Assembly (NCBI GenBank): GCA_036971715.1
Contig: JAVHJL010000003.1
Location: forward strand, 248,001 to 312,000
From: Arthrobotrys musiformis
Lineage: Eukaryota; Ascomycota; Orbiliomycetes; Orbiliales; Orbiliaceae
Direction: 5' to 3'
Length of the DNA stretch: 64,000 nucleotides
Each line of letters begins with the position of its first letter. Position 1 is the stretch's first letter. Of this stretch, positions 24,349 to 34,834 are shown piece by piece. The notes under the pieces were generated by a model that saw nothing but the letters and a program-made list of their open reading frames with translations, was not told the origin of the DNA and did no database searches. A program made the translations under genes and the position numbers.

Positions 24349-27300
24349 TCAAGCCCTTCGCTGATGTTGATACTGCGCAACCAGCTGCATCAATTGCTCG
24401 GGATTCGCAACAGACTCAGGGTTCTTGTCAACAATATCCTTTAACATTGCTTGATCTGCAGGGCCAAGTTGCAACAGCTTCATAAGCTGCTCGACCACGT
24501 TAGGATTCTGCTGGGAAGCTCCATTAGGAACAGAACCACCAGCAACAGGAAGGCCGGGGTTGTAAAATCCCGTGGTAGCCCCTTGAAAGCCGATAGGAGT
24601 AGGCGACTGCTGATAGGCTGGATAGGCATTGGGTATTTGTGGTTGTTGCCATCCTTGTTGCCCAGCTGTTGAAGCAACGGTTACTGGAGTGTGAAGGGTT
24701 CTGGATGGCGGAGCCGGTGTGTACGCAGCGGTAGCGGTGGTGGGGGTATGGTTATTATCTTGGAACGGCTCCAGGGACCTGTTGAACACGACGCAAAGCA
24801 GCAAGTGGTCCTTCTCACGCGGGTGAGCTGGGAACTGCGTGTTTAACATGTACTTGGGCATCGAATCGTCTTTCCCAACAGCAACAACGTAGACGTCCTT
24901 GGTGGGTGACCAAGTGATGTTGCCGACAACGCCCGATCGCTGGCGTTCTTTGAAATGCGAGAAAAGCTTATTGAACCCGGCTTCGGCGTCATTGGAGGAA
25001 GATCGGGAAGTTGATGGATGAAGGGTAAAAACCACGACATCGCTAGATCGTGAGCTGTACTTCAATTGTTGTAGATATTCGTTGGCGCGGTCAACCGAGA
25101 TACGGCCGGTGATCTCGATCGAATTTCCGATAACCGTAGCCCATGGAGTCTTAGTCGAAAGATCTGGGCCGGCAACGTGAACGGCCTGCGCCTCTAAATC
25201 CGCAACGCCTCTCATCAAAATCTTGCCTTTCCAAATAACGCCTTCTTCGGATTCGTCCATATAATCTTTGGGGGAATAAGGAGGAGTTTCAGATCCAGCA
25301 CCAGGGCTATCGTCGTTCCTGAGCAGCATATCGATGTCGCGGTCCAACTGTGTGTTATTACCGTTGCCTGGGTGAGCCGTTAATGGGGTTATGGGCGGCC
25401 TCGGGATGCTCTGTCGGTGTCCTGCATCTGTTGATTCGACATTTGACCAGACGTTTTGAATATCAAAGCTGCTTGTCCTACGGTGGTGTCCTGATCCACT
25501 CGCTTGTTTTGAAGTGTCTATCTTCAAGACTTTAGACGGGGTGTCGCCAGGCTCCTGAAGAGCGGCAGGCGAGGGGGACCTTGGTCGGTCAGTCATCTCA
25601 TGGTCTTCGCCGCCTGGACTTGGTGGTGCCGAATGTTCGTCGTCCGACTTCTCCGCTGGAGGCTCGTATCTCGATCCGATGAATCCGGAGCTATTTTCTG
25701 CAATCATACCAGTATCCTCACCAACGACTTCTTCACCTTTGTGGGTTCTGCGAATGCGAGGACCGGTGGCTTCGGATGTCATGATACTTTGTTTTTCGCT
25801 TTCCTTCTCTGCTTCTTGGACGATATGCTTCATATCTTCGGTAGCCATCTCGTCACCCGTCATATCGCTAAACTCCTTGGTTCCGAGCTTCCCTGTAAGA
25901 ACATTATTCAACAGAGGCTCGTTCTTTTTGAGGTTGAATAGGATCGATCGAAACTTTTGCCGATATTCATCATTGGGTTCCCCAGCCGTTTGGGCAGAAA
26001 GGAGAATGTAGGTATGATGCTCGATTTCCAAAGCCAACCGGGCGGCAAATTCTGGCTTTGAGGTTTCACCTTCAGGGAGTTTCTCAACAGGCCTGAGAGC
26101 CCCCTCCAAGAATTTCTTGAGGGTTTCGGCACCCTTTCGACGAGTATCGCTTTTGAGGTCACCAATTTGGTCAACTTGCTCCAATTGATTGTCGGCCATT
26201 TTCGGCTTCTTTGGTGGGGGTTTTGAGGTTGTTGTTGTAGAAGACCGGCGACCAGATCGCGTTTTCGAGGCCTTGGTCTGGGTAGGAGATTGAGGGATTG
26301 ATCCACGACGGGCCGGAGACGACGCCTGCAAATTATGATTAGAATCGCGCAAAAATGGGGGTGGGGGGTGTTTTAGTTCTAACCTTTCCATCCGGTGTTC
26401 CCTCCTCGACACTCTCGTCGGCCTTCCGCTTCAATGTCGTAGGTGACGCGACTGAGGGCCGTCTAGCGGGTTCTGTAGGAGCGGGTGTGGTCTCTGGAGG
26501 TACAGATTTTTCCGGGGACTCATTTTCAGGGACTTCCTCCATCGCGACGTCTTCTTGTTTCTCTTCCTCTTTCTCTTCCTCTCTCTCTTCCTCTTTCTCT
26601 TCCACTTTTTCTTCCACTTCCTCCTCTTCTTCCTCCTCTTCTTCGTCTTCGTCTTCCGCTTCCTCTTCCGCTTCCTCTTCTGCTTTCTCTTCCTCTTTAG
26701 TGTCGGCGGTAGTTTCCAGGACTTCCTCGAGGTTTTGGACAACAGTATCATGAGCGGGTTCTTCAGTGTCCTTTTCGGCTTCAGTGGTCACAGTAGCAGC
26801 AGGGCTATCCATCCTTGCATCCTCATCCTTCTCATCATCTTGGGCTTCTTCTGGAGCCGGGGTCTCGGGAGCTTCCGACTCCTTCTTCTTCTTGCTGCCG
26901 CCAATGCTCTTCCTCGTGCCCTTCCTATTTCGCCGTTCCCAAGGCTTTTCACCCCGGGCCATCTTTTCCAGAAGATCCTTATGAAGCTCAGGCTTGCACT
27001 GTTCGCAGTAGTAGTGGTCCGGGGTCTTTTTTGTTGGAATCTGCATACAGCTGGAGTGCTGCCAGACCTCACACTGGTCACAAGATATCATTTGTCTTCC
27101 ACCCTCGTCTGTGTCTGCACCACAGACGCACCTGATAATTTCACCGTCCTCTTCATTACCTCCGGGTGTATCGGCATCGGCATCGGCATCGGCGGCGGGC
27201 GAAGTATCTTCCCTCTTCTCATTTTTTTTGGACGAGCGAGTGGTCTTCTTCTCTGTCTTCTCGATCTTCTCGGTCTTCTTGGGGGCCGGGGTAGTAGGGG

Positions 27301-27819
27301 CCGTTGCAGGTTTCTTGGTAGGCGGCTCTTCGTTCAGTTCGGCATTTCGAGTATGTTGGCCTTTGGTGCTTCGACCGCTGCGGCGCGGTTCCGGGGTTCC
27401 GCTCTCTTCTCCTATGTGAATGCGAGGCCGTTTGTAAGTAAGGATTCCATATCACTAACGCGGGGAAAGACGTGTAGATGCAAAATGACGTGGTATAGAA
27501 ACGGGAAGGTTTTATAAGAAACGAAGGTGACGCAGGTGAGCCCTGTCTGTGTGTACAACCACACGTTGACCTGGCCTGGAAAGGCCGTCAATGTCTGTCC
27601 TCTTATAGGTATCATATGGATGGGTGAGAGCACTAGGCCTTCAAGACCCGGATCCTCTCTCTCATAGGGGGGCAGATATTCCATGATGGGATGATAATAA
27701 TTGTTGCAGTAGCATGTAGCAGTAGTAGTATAATGTCTTTTCAGAGGATGGGCATAATAGAGATGTTGTCCGGCTTTTCAATGTCAAAGGGAAAAAACTT
27801 CACTATGCTTACCAGGCAT
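24349..27819 (-). CDS. bye1: Bye1-like transcription factor: PHD finger, TFIIS central domain, SPOC domain (1003 aa)
   Basis: Bye1 binds H3K4me3 chromatin through its PHD finger and RNA polymerase II through its TFIIS-like domain, so it acts in early elongation in the nucleus. Exons: 27819-27813 (only 7 coding nt), 27411-26384, 26325-24349. Intron 1 is about 400 nt (G|GTAAGC to CATAG), intron 2 is 58 nt with a TTCTAATC branch site. The spliced start reads MPGEESGTPEPRRSGRSTKG, matching the PRRSGR...KGQHT start usual in this family. The PHD finger is intact: C97, C99, C113, C116, H121, C124, C138, C141. A Glu-rich acidic tract follows. The TFIIS central domain spans about 400-525 (GDLKSDTRRKGAETLKKFLE). 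The SPOC domain spans about 705-860 (GVIWKGKILMRGVADLEAQA). The tail is Gln/Pro-rich and ends with a helix. Only the 7-nt first exon is less certain. Confidence 0.9.
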
Positions 27820-29245
27820 GATGGATGATGTGTTCGATGTTTGGTCTCAAGCAGTACAGTAATACAACGGTTCTCTTCTTTTACTCGACAGTGTGTTTGT
27901 GTGTGTGTGCGGCTCTTTCTTTCTTTCTTTCTTTCCGTCTGTCCTTCTTGCTGCCGGAGAGGCAGAAGAAGAAGAGATAAAGTGCAAAAAAAAAAAGGCT
28001 TCAGAACGTAACAGTGCTGAATCGACAGGAACGCTGGAAACAGACAGGCAGTAGCAGCATCAAGGAGAGTTGCTTGCTTGTATCCTCCCGGACAAATGCC
28101 ACACTTTTTTTCTCAAGGCCTTGCTGTGGCCGTGGTCAAGAAGAGAGAAAGAGAGTGAGCGAGCGAGCGAGCCAGCAATGCAATGCAGGACCGGGAACTC
28201 GGGTCGCAGCCGAGGTCGCCCGTCGTCCGAAGAGTTAAAGAGACCCGGAAAGGATGACCCGGCGAGGGTAAACTTGGGAACTTTTGGGAGCGGATTGTTT
28301 GCAGGCGCGTCCTGGCAAGACGCGAAGTACGGAGGCGTGAGAGGTATCTGTTGGAACCTGATCGCGCGACCAAGTTTTGAAGCGATTGGTGAAATCCTTG
28401 TACCCTTTCGCAGAAGGCAGTCACTCCCAAGAGGTTCCGAGAACTAAGAAGGTCAGTAGTAACTCAAGGCAGTAGAACGGTCGGGAGGTAGCGTGGGAGA
28501 GCAGCCGATGAAGCTCGTTAGGTGATGGTGGCGATGGTGGTTGAATGGTGGTGGAGATGGTGACGATGATGTTGAAGAAGAAGCTGGGGGAGCGTTGTTG
28601 GTGTTTAATATTCGACTTTGTATGCGTTCGCTGCCAATCGCAAAAAAACGCCGTGATGAGCGCCAAGCAGCGTCCCGCTTTTGTTAGTGACCAGAAATAC
28701 GCAGCCGCTCGGTGGAATGCAGCACTGCACTTTCTCCCCAATGATGTCAGCACGATACTACTACTACTACTACTGCACCAATACCTGTCTAGTACTATAC
28801 TATACTACTCCAATATATTAGTGGGCTATCTACTAGTAGGTACCTGCCTATAGCTATAGCTACTCAAGTACAGTATATAGGCAGGTATTAGGTAGTCCGT
28901 ATAAGCAACCCATGTGTGCAGCGTGTCTGCAGTGTTGCGCTGTCGTCGTTCTCGGCATGCTGTGACACCGTACGATAGAGTCGCTCTCCCAGTTGCCATA
29001 ATATTCATCGTGGGCTCGTGTGGCCGGTGGCCGGTGGCGGTGCAAAGTGTCGCTCGACAGCTCACCAGCCACATGCGATACACGCTCCGAGATGTGGCGC
29101 ATGGACGCCTTGAGCCTCACTTTCCGTCATGACATACTCTTTCCATTCTCCAACAAACCACAACCTCATCGCCACCATCAACCTCCACCATCGCCATCAT
29201 CGCCATCATCGTCACCACCATCCCCACTCTGATCTGTGGTTCACG
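27820..29245. other. Divergent intergenic region between bye1 and the ZNF830-like gene
   Basis: About 1.4 kb of shared upstream DNA for two divergently transcribed nuclear genes. It holds a GT run (about 27890-27909), TTTC repeats (27914-27935), GAGC repeats near 28155 and a CTA run near 28760. Just before 29246 there is a CATCATCGC-rich leader. No gene accepted. Confidence 0.5.
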
Positions 29246-30316
29246 ATGTCCGCCGCGACCAATGCCCGAAAACTACTCGCTGCCTCCCGAAAATCCCGTC
29301 GGATAACCTCTCCATACGCATCCTACTCCCTCGCCGGCGCCCTCTTCTGCAACATCTGCTCCAATACTCCCATAAAGTCCGAATCCCTCTGGGACCTCCA
29401 CGTCGCCTCTCCCGAACACAGATCCAACGTTGCATTGAGAGGTGGTGTCGTCTCCTCTAAAGGCAGCCATAAACGACCTGCCGAGAGTTCAGTCAGCGCC
29501 GACGATTCAAGGAATGGGAGTACGGAAGGACAACCGAATGCTTCGAAGCGATTGAAGACTGCGAAGGTCGATATAAAGAACCTAGCATTGCCAGTTGGCT
29601 TCTTCGACGACGACGATGATGAAGATGAAGAGGGCATTGTTAGCACCGGCGAGGTGATCGAACCAGACGATACGCCGCCGGTTCAAGATACGACCCAGCA
29701 ACAGCAAGCTCCAAATACATCTTCTTCGAAACTCCCAGCAGACTTCTTCTCCACAGCCTCATCCTCGACCTCAAAACCTAAAGAAAACGATGACCTGGAT
29801 GACGAATGGACAGCTTTCCAAGCCGATATTGCAGAAGCCGAAGAACAACAAGAACAAGGACAACCCAACACTACCACCCTCCCACCAACCACAATCTCAG
29901 CACCAGCCCTCACAGCTGCTCAACTTCAACAGCAGCAACAGCAAGAGGAAGAATCAAGATCACAAAACGCCCGTAACGCCCGTACAATAGCCGAAGAAGA
30001 AATGGAAGATGCCCGAGCCGCCATGGCAGACTTCTTCGACGAACAAAATTCACTCGAGGAACGCGTGGCAAGGTTAAAGGAACGAAGAGAAATGCTCCGG
30101 CAACAAGCCCTACCCCCTACGGCTTCAATGGACACCATGCCTCCACCACCACCCACACAAGGCCTTCACCGCTCTAACAGCATAAGAAGCGTAACCATGG
30201 GAGGAATGGACGACTCGAACACGGTTCCCGAACTACAAAGTGACGGATCAGACGACGAAGACGACGAAGACGACGACTACGAAGATGACGACGAAATGTT
30301 CTTAAGGCGCCGGTAG
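29246..30316 (+). CDS. ZNF830/CCDC16-like zinc-finger protein (356 aa)
   Basis: The family (human ZNF830) consists of matrin/U1-type zinc-finger proteins linked to the spliceosome and genome stability, acting in the nucleus. Single exon. The zinc finger is near the N-terminus: C35-x2-C38-x13-H52-x5-H58 in FCNICSNTPIKSESLWDLHV. A conserved-looking LPVGFFDDDDDED and a second LPADFFS motif follow. Next come a Gln-rich stretch and a coiled coil (EEEMEDARAAMADFFDEQNS then LEERVARLKERREML), with an acidic tail. An in-frame ATG at 29129 would add 39 His-rich residues from a CATCATCGC repeat, which is probably leader, so I chose 29246 (ACGATGTCC). The gene converges with PIG-T, 343 bp away. Assignment rests on the finger spacing, the FFDDD motif and the coiled coil. 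Confidence 0.82.
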   Translation: MSAATNARKLLAASRKSRRITSPYASYSLAGALFCNICSNTPIKSESLWDLHVASPEHRSNVALRGGVVSSKGSHKRPAESSVSADDSRNGSTEGQPNASKRLKTAKVDIKNLALPVGFFDDDDDEDEEGIVSTGEVIEPDDTPPVQDTTQQQQAPNTSSSKLPADFFSTASSSTSKPKENDDLDDEWTAFQADIAEAEEQQEQGQPNTTTLPPTTISAPALTAAQLQQQQQQEEESRSQNARNARTIAEEEMEDARAAMADFFDEQNSLEERVARLKERREMLRQQALPPTASMDTMPPPPPTQGLHRSNSIRSVTMGGMDDSNTVPELQSDGSDDEDDEDDDYEDDDEMFLRRR

Positions 30317-30659
30317 CAATTACATACACTGGCAAGCTGAATCCAATCCAGTTGGACCCAGACTATGTCAGATGTTCATGTTTAGTTTAGAAAAGTCCAG
30401 TCTTAGACCTATACTCCTGGCGGCTTTTGTACGATATATATATATACCCCGATGTAGTAGTACCAGCGACAGTATCCTTATAATCAATAATAGCTATTTT
30501 TCATCTTCTTTCTATCGACCCGATGCGGTAAATGCCATAACTTGATATCCTATAATGAATTAACCCCGGCCAAATGCATAAAGGCTGCTGTAAACCGATA
30601 AAAAGGAAGACCAAAAACCAAACTATCTACACAGAAATAACCAAAATAAAAAAGAAACC
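30317..30659. other. Convergent 3'-3' spacer between the ZNF830-like gene and PIG-T
   Basis: 343 bp between two stop codons. AT-rich, with a TATATATATATA run and several AATAAT/AATAAA-like sequences that could serve both polyadenylation sites. Confidence 0.5.
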
Positions 30660-32631
30660 CTACTCCGTCTTGCCCTTCCTCAACCTCCCGAGCAACCCTC
30701 TAACCTTCCCCTTCAAATCCACCCGCTGAACCTCATCAACGGCCACAAACCTCCTCACCAACAGATTAAAAATACTTCCAAACGCTAACGCCATAATCGT
30801 GCTAGTGAAGATAATTACATTATACGGCATGCTGAAATCCGGCGTCGGCAACGAAAGCAACAAACTCGTCGTCCTAATCGAAGTCGCAGGGATTTTCCCC
30901 CCGTTCGAGTTCCGTCGCTGGGCCGGTATCGTGATAATCGCAGAGCTAGACAATTCCAAATTTAATAACCCCTCCTTTCAATATATATATAAGGTGGAAA
31001 GAACTTACGCAACATCAAACCCTCGATTAGCGTCCGGCGGATACTCCGTATACCGCAACACCGCCTTCTCAAAATCATATGTCAAAATCACCACCGAATT
31101 CGGCGGCACGATCAATTTGGCTTCCAACTGCGTCCCGCGCTTCCTATCCAACGCCGGTCTGTAATATAGGTCCAAGATCACGTCTTCTTCCCTCACATCT
31201 GACGCCGACAGCACCCGCGCCTTGAAAGTATGAAGATAAGGCTTCATAAACCAAGGTAGTGACTCCAGATATACGACCCCGATGGAGTCGACGGGGTCCG
31301 GATTCCTAAGAACCGTCTTGACGCCACCGTGTTCCTGCCCGTGTCCCGTGAACGATCGTTCGGCGTATAACAGTGGTTCCTGGCGTAATGGCGAGATAGG
31401 CGGCTGCTGTTTCGAAAACGAGATATCGAAAGGTACGTTCTCTTTGAGCACATAACAGTTCAAATCCGGTTGAACCCCCTGCGACGTCGCGGGAGCGGCC
31501 AATTCCAGGGTCTGCATAGTCTTAAGTTTTTTCTCCGGCGCATGGATACAAACATGCGGTGCCTCATCTCCCTTTTCCGGTGGGTTGATAGCTAATGGAC
31601 ACCCTCCCGAAATCGTGCGACCGAATAAATCCGACAACGACCAGGGAAGATCGACACTATTATCCATCGGATAACAATATTCGTTAGAAGCATACGGCTT
31701 CGAAGTATCACAGATCAATTCATGTTGATCCCGCGGCCGCGGAACAGGGCTATCCTTCCTTTGCAAACTCCTCGAAATATCGAGTACCATATCTATCGTC
31801 TGTTGGATTTCAATATCGCATGTTTCCGTATGAGGCGAGCATATCGGCCGGACGTCGATGGACATCGATTGGAAGGATGCATCGAAGAGTTTATGGCCGT
31901 CTAGAAGCGTAGAGATCCCGGATTTCCCTTTACACGGGAGTAATTTCAAGAACGGGGTGAGGTTTTCAGTGCACACGGGTTCCTTCGGAAGGCTACCATG
32001 GAGCAGGAACAGACGCGATTTATCTTTTTTAGAGTAGTCGCCGGTGGGTTTAAACGACATCACCGGCCGAATCGTTCTCGTGGAGTCAATGAAGTTGAGA
32101 GATGCGCAGAACAGTCCCGAAAGCGCATTATTCAAAGCTGTCCATCTTGCCTCAGCTCTGCACTCAATACCATTAGCATCACCACCACTACAACCACGAT
32201 AACCACAGTATAGTAGAAAGAACATACTCAGCTTCATTGTCGGCCTCAACCCAAGCCCAAGTCTCCACGCCCGTTCCACCAGCATTCTGCCCATTTCCCG
32301 GCTGCGCACCCCACAACTCCGAATCCCACCTCCCCAGTGCAAACCGTAAATGTAATTCCCGGGTATGAGTATACTGCAATATCTGCCCTAAACTCCTAGG
32401 GAACAGCTGGAACATCTGCTTGTTGAAGGCTTCGATGGGGCCATGGCTTTGGAAGTTGAACGAGGCGAGGAGGAACTGGCCGGGTAGGGGTTGTAGGTCG
32501 AGCTTCTCCTTGTACGTGTCCGCGACGACGGTGTTACCGAATACTGTGAGGAGCAGGAGGAGTAAGAAAGTGAAGATGTCTAGCGGCGAGGAGGACAGCC
32601 ATTGGTGGCTGCGGGAGGGGAATGGTGTCAT
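30660..32631 (-). CDS. GPI16: GPI transamidase component PIG-T/Gpi16 (three exons, 612 aa)
   Basis: Subunit of the ER-membrane GPI transamidase, which attaches GPI anchors to proteins; PIG-T stabilises the complex and contacts the catalytic Gpi8. Exons: 32631-32228, 32157-31009, 30945-30660. Introns are 70 and 63 nt, with donors GTATGT and GTAAGT. An N-terminal signal peptide is visible (FTFLLLLLLTVFG, then ADTYKEKLDLQPLPGQFLLA). The family hallmark follows: LGQILQYTHTRELHLRFALG, then GTGVETWAWVEAD. The intron 1 join gives ARWTALNNALSGLFCASLNF, the next conserved block. Exon 2 carries the lumenal beta-rich domain with many cysteines and ends YTEYPPDANRGFDVA. Exon 3 encodes the single C-terminal membrane helix (about 559-580, YNVIIFTSTIMALAFGSIF) and a short basic cytosolic tail ending GKTE. 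Length and order match the family. Confidence 0.93.
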
Positions 32632-33062
32632 GCCGGGTTATCATCGCCAGGCTGTGGTGTCGCTGGCCGGCATTGGAAGTTGAAGTGGGCTGCATCGTGC
32701 TGGCCTTCAAATGGACACAGAGGAAGACGTGCCGGGAAACAACGCACAAAATACCACAAACTGTCCTCCAAACACTTAAACGCCATATGTCAAGCACCTT
32801 GTCTATCATGATCACAGTAGTCCCATAACTAGGTATATTTTCTAAATTTTTAGGCAATAAAGGTAATATTGATTGATGTAAGTCAAGAACTCCCGAACTA
32901 TCATTACGAATAAAACAGCAAATCGTGATATCATAAACCGAGTGCATAAACACCTATAACGCCAATATAAATCACAACCATGCAGGCATCAAGCATAACT
33001 CCCCTCTAGATCTCTATATCTATAATCGCACTTTAAGCAATACGAGTACCATCTACCGTCTA
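32632..33062. other. Spacer between PIG-T start and CAX-like gene stop
   Basis: 431 bp between two tandem minus-strand genes. It holds the PIG-T promoter and the 3' UTR of the exchanger gene. No gene seen. Confidence 0.5.
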
Positions 33063-34834
33063 TTAAAATCCAAACAAACTCCGTTTATCTTCCAGATGGG
33101 CGGCGGCAGTAGCAGCCGCAGTACCAGCAGCATGAGCAAGGTGATCGGCATGAGCAGCCTCAACCCCCTCTCTAACAACCATCCCCCAGGCCTCCTTCTT
33201 CTCGTTGGGGTCGTTAAACGCTGCAACAGCAAGAACATAGTAAACCATCAGGAGAAAGATACCCTTCAACCAATGGGTCTTACCGTCTCGCATGAAGTTT
33301 CCGACGACGAGGATGGCGAATAGGAGCGATAGTGCGACGAAGAGCTGGAAGTTCAGGTCCATCTCTAGGTTCATCGCCCATCCGACCATGACGATGAGTG
33401 GGGTGACCAAGAGAGCCGTTTGGATTGTGGAGCCGAGGCAGTGGTAGATTGCTAGGTCGATTTGGTCTATGTCGAAAGTTAGCATCACGACACTCTATAT
33501 ATAGCTATAAAATATAGTCGAGGGGAAAACTTACTATCCCAGGCTTGGTTCAGCGCGGTCAAGTGCTCAGATGTCTTTTCAATAAGAGGCACAAGGATAA
33601 GACCCATGAACAGCTCGGATACTTCCTGTTCTTCTACAATTCCAGGGATCTCTCGAACCAAAAAGTACGCGCAGAAGGAAACGCAAACCAATCCAACGCA
33701 GCTGATGAAGAGAGCTTCCAAGACGGAGAGTTTCTTGCGGTACTGCTTTTTGCCGACGTAGACACTCTCGGCTCTCTCGAGGACGTGGTGGAATCCCGAG
33801 CTGTGGGTGTGAAGTTGGAAGAATAAGAAGCTATTGGCAATGCATTAGCGGGTGATCCTTACATACACATTCAAATCTATGATCATAATACGGATTACTT
33901 ACCAAATATACGAGAATAAAAGCCCAATACTGACAACCCTGCTGACTCTCAGGACCCTCATTTCTGCACGATGTTCGGCTACATCCTTCCTGTAGTGGAT
34001 GGTTTGAAAGAACAAACTAGGCCCCACCATTCCGACAGCGCTGACAAGTAGAGCCGCACTGGAAACCTCAATGACATAAGTAGCAATCTTTTGCTCTTTC
34101 CACTGCACGAGGTGTTAGTACTGATTCTTCGTTACATAGCCTGGATACACGCTCGGTTTCATTAAACTTACAGCGATACCACCGGCCAAGAAACAGGCTC
34201 CGGAAATCAAAAGCAAGTTTGCAAACATAGATCCCAGTAGAGCAGCGCGGACGACATCGAATTGTCGGTCAATAAGAAGAATGAGACAGATAATGATTTC
34301 AACGATGGCACCGGTAAAGATTTCAAGAGAAGCACCCCAGACCTATACCCCAGTTAGTTCTAATCCCTATAAAAGAATCCTAAAAGTATATATATGCACA
34401 CACACCTTCGGCAACCGATGCTGTAACTCTCCGCTACCAAAAGCCAACAAGTTCCCACTGGGGATCATAGCAATAAAATTGAAAATAAACACCAAAATGG
34501 GCGACTTATTCCGACTAGTATACCACATCACGATACCCGCAGGGATAGCAGGTAATAAAATATGAGTATACGAGCTCAACCGCGATGTGCTCTTCGCGGT
34601 GATCATCAACATCTTTAAAGGATGAAACCTAAATGGGTTGGGAATACCCTCCGCGATCCTTTCCGCGTGGTTATCGTCTGCGGTTTTGGTAGCTACTCTC
34701 CAGAATCCAACTGTTTCTTCCCCATCTCGTGGGAATTCTCCACCTGTTGGTGATACTTCACCATACTGAGAGTCGGGGCGCCAGGCCTTCTCCGGCTCTG
34801 AGACATCCACACTGATTCCTCTACCCTTCGACAT
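33063..34834 (-). CDS. CAX-family cation/proton exchanger, divergent fungal subgroup (five exons, 499 aa)
   Basis: Family members exchange Ca2+ (or Na+/K+) for H+ across vacuolar or other internal membranes. Exons: 34834-34406, 34342-34172, 34102-33903, 33830-33535, 33466-33063. Introns are 63, 69, 72 and 68 nt, all GT-AG with CTAAC/CTAAT branch sites. The joined protein has a cytosolic N-terminus of about 75 residues and about ten hydrophobic helices in two halves. The two signature repeats are recognisable but altered. Repeat 1 is GASLEIFTGAIVEIII (146-161), with Ala155 where canonical GNAxE has Asn. Repeat 2 is LVPLIEKTSEHLTAL (346-360), keeping E355-H356 but with Lys352 at the canonical Asn position. 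The acidic residues of both motifs remain. The end is an Ala/His-rich tail, KRSLFGF. Substrate cannot be told from sequence. Confidence 0.85.

Noticed and set aside
26555..27517. Long + strand frame of 320 codons opposite bye1
   Set aside because: Antisense shadow of the bye1 coding exons; Phe/Leu/Ser-rich because it reads the complement of the Glu/Lys-rich tract.
29129..29245. N-terminal extension of the ZNF830-like protein from an upstream in-frame ATG
   Set aside because: Encodes a His-rich string from a CATCATCGC repeat; the ATG at 29246 gives the expected N-terminus.
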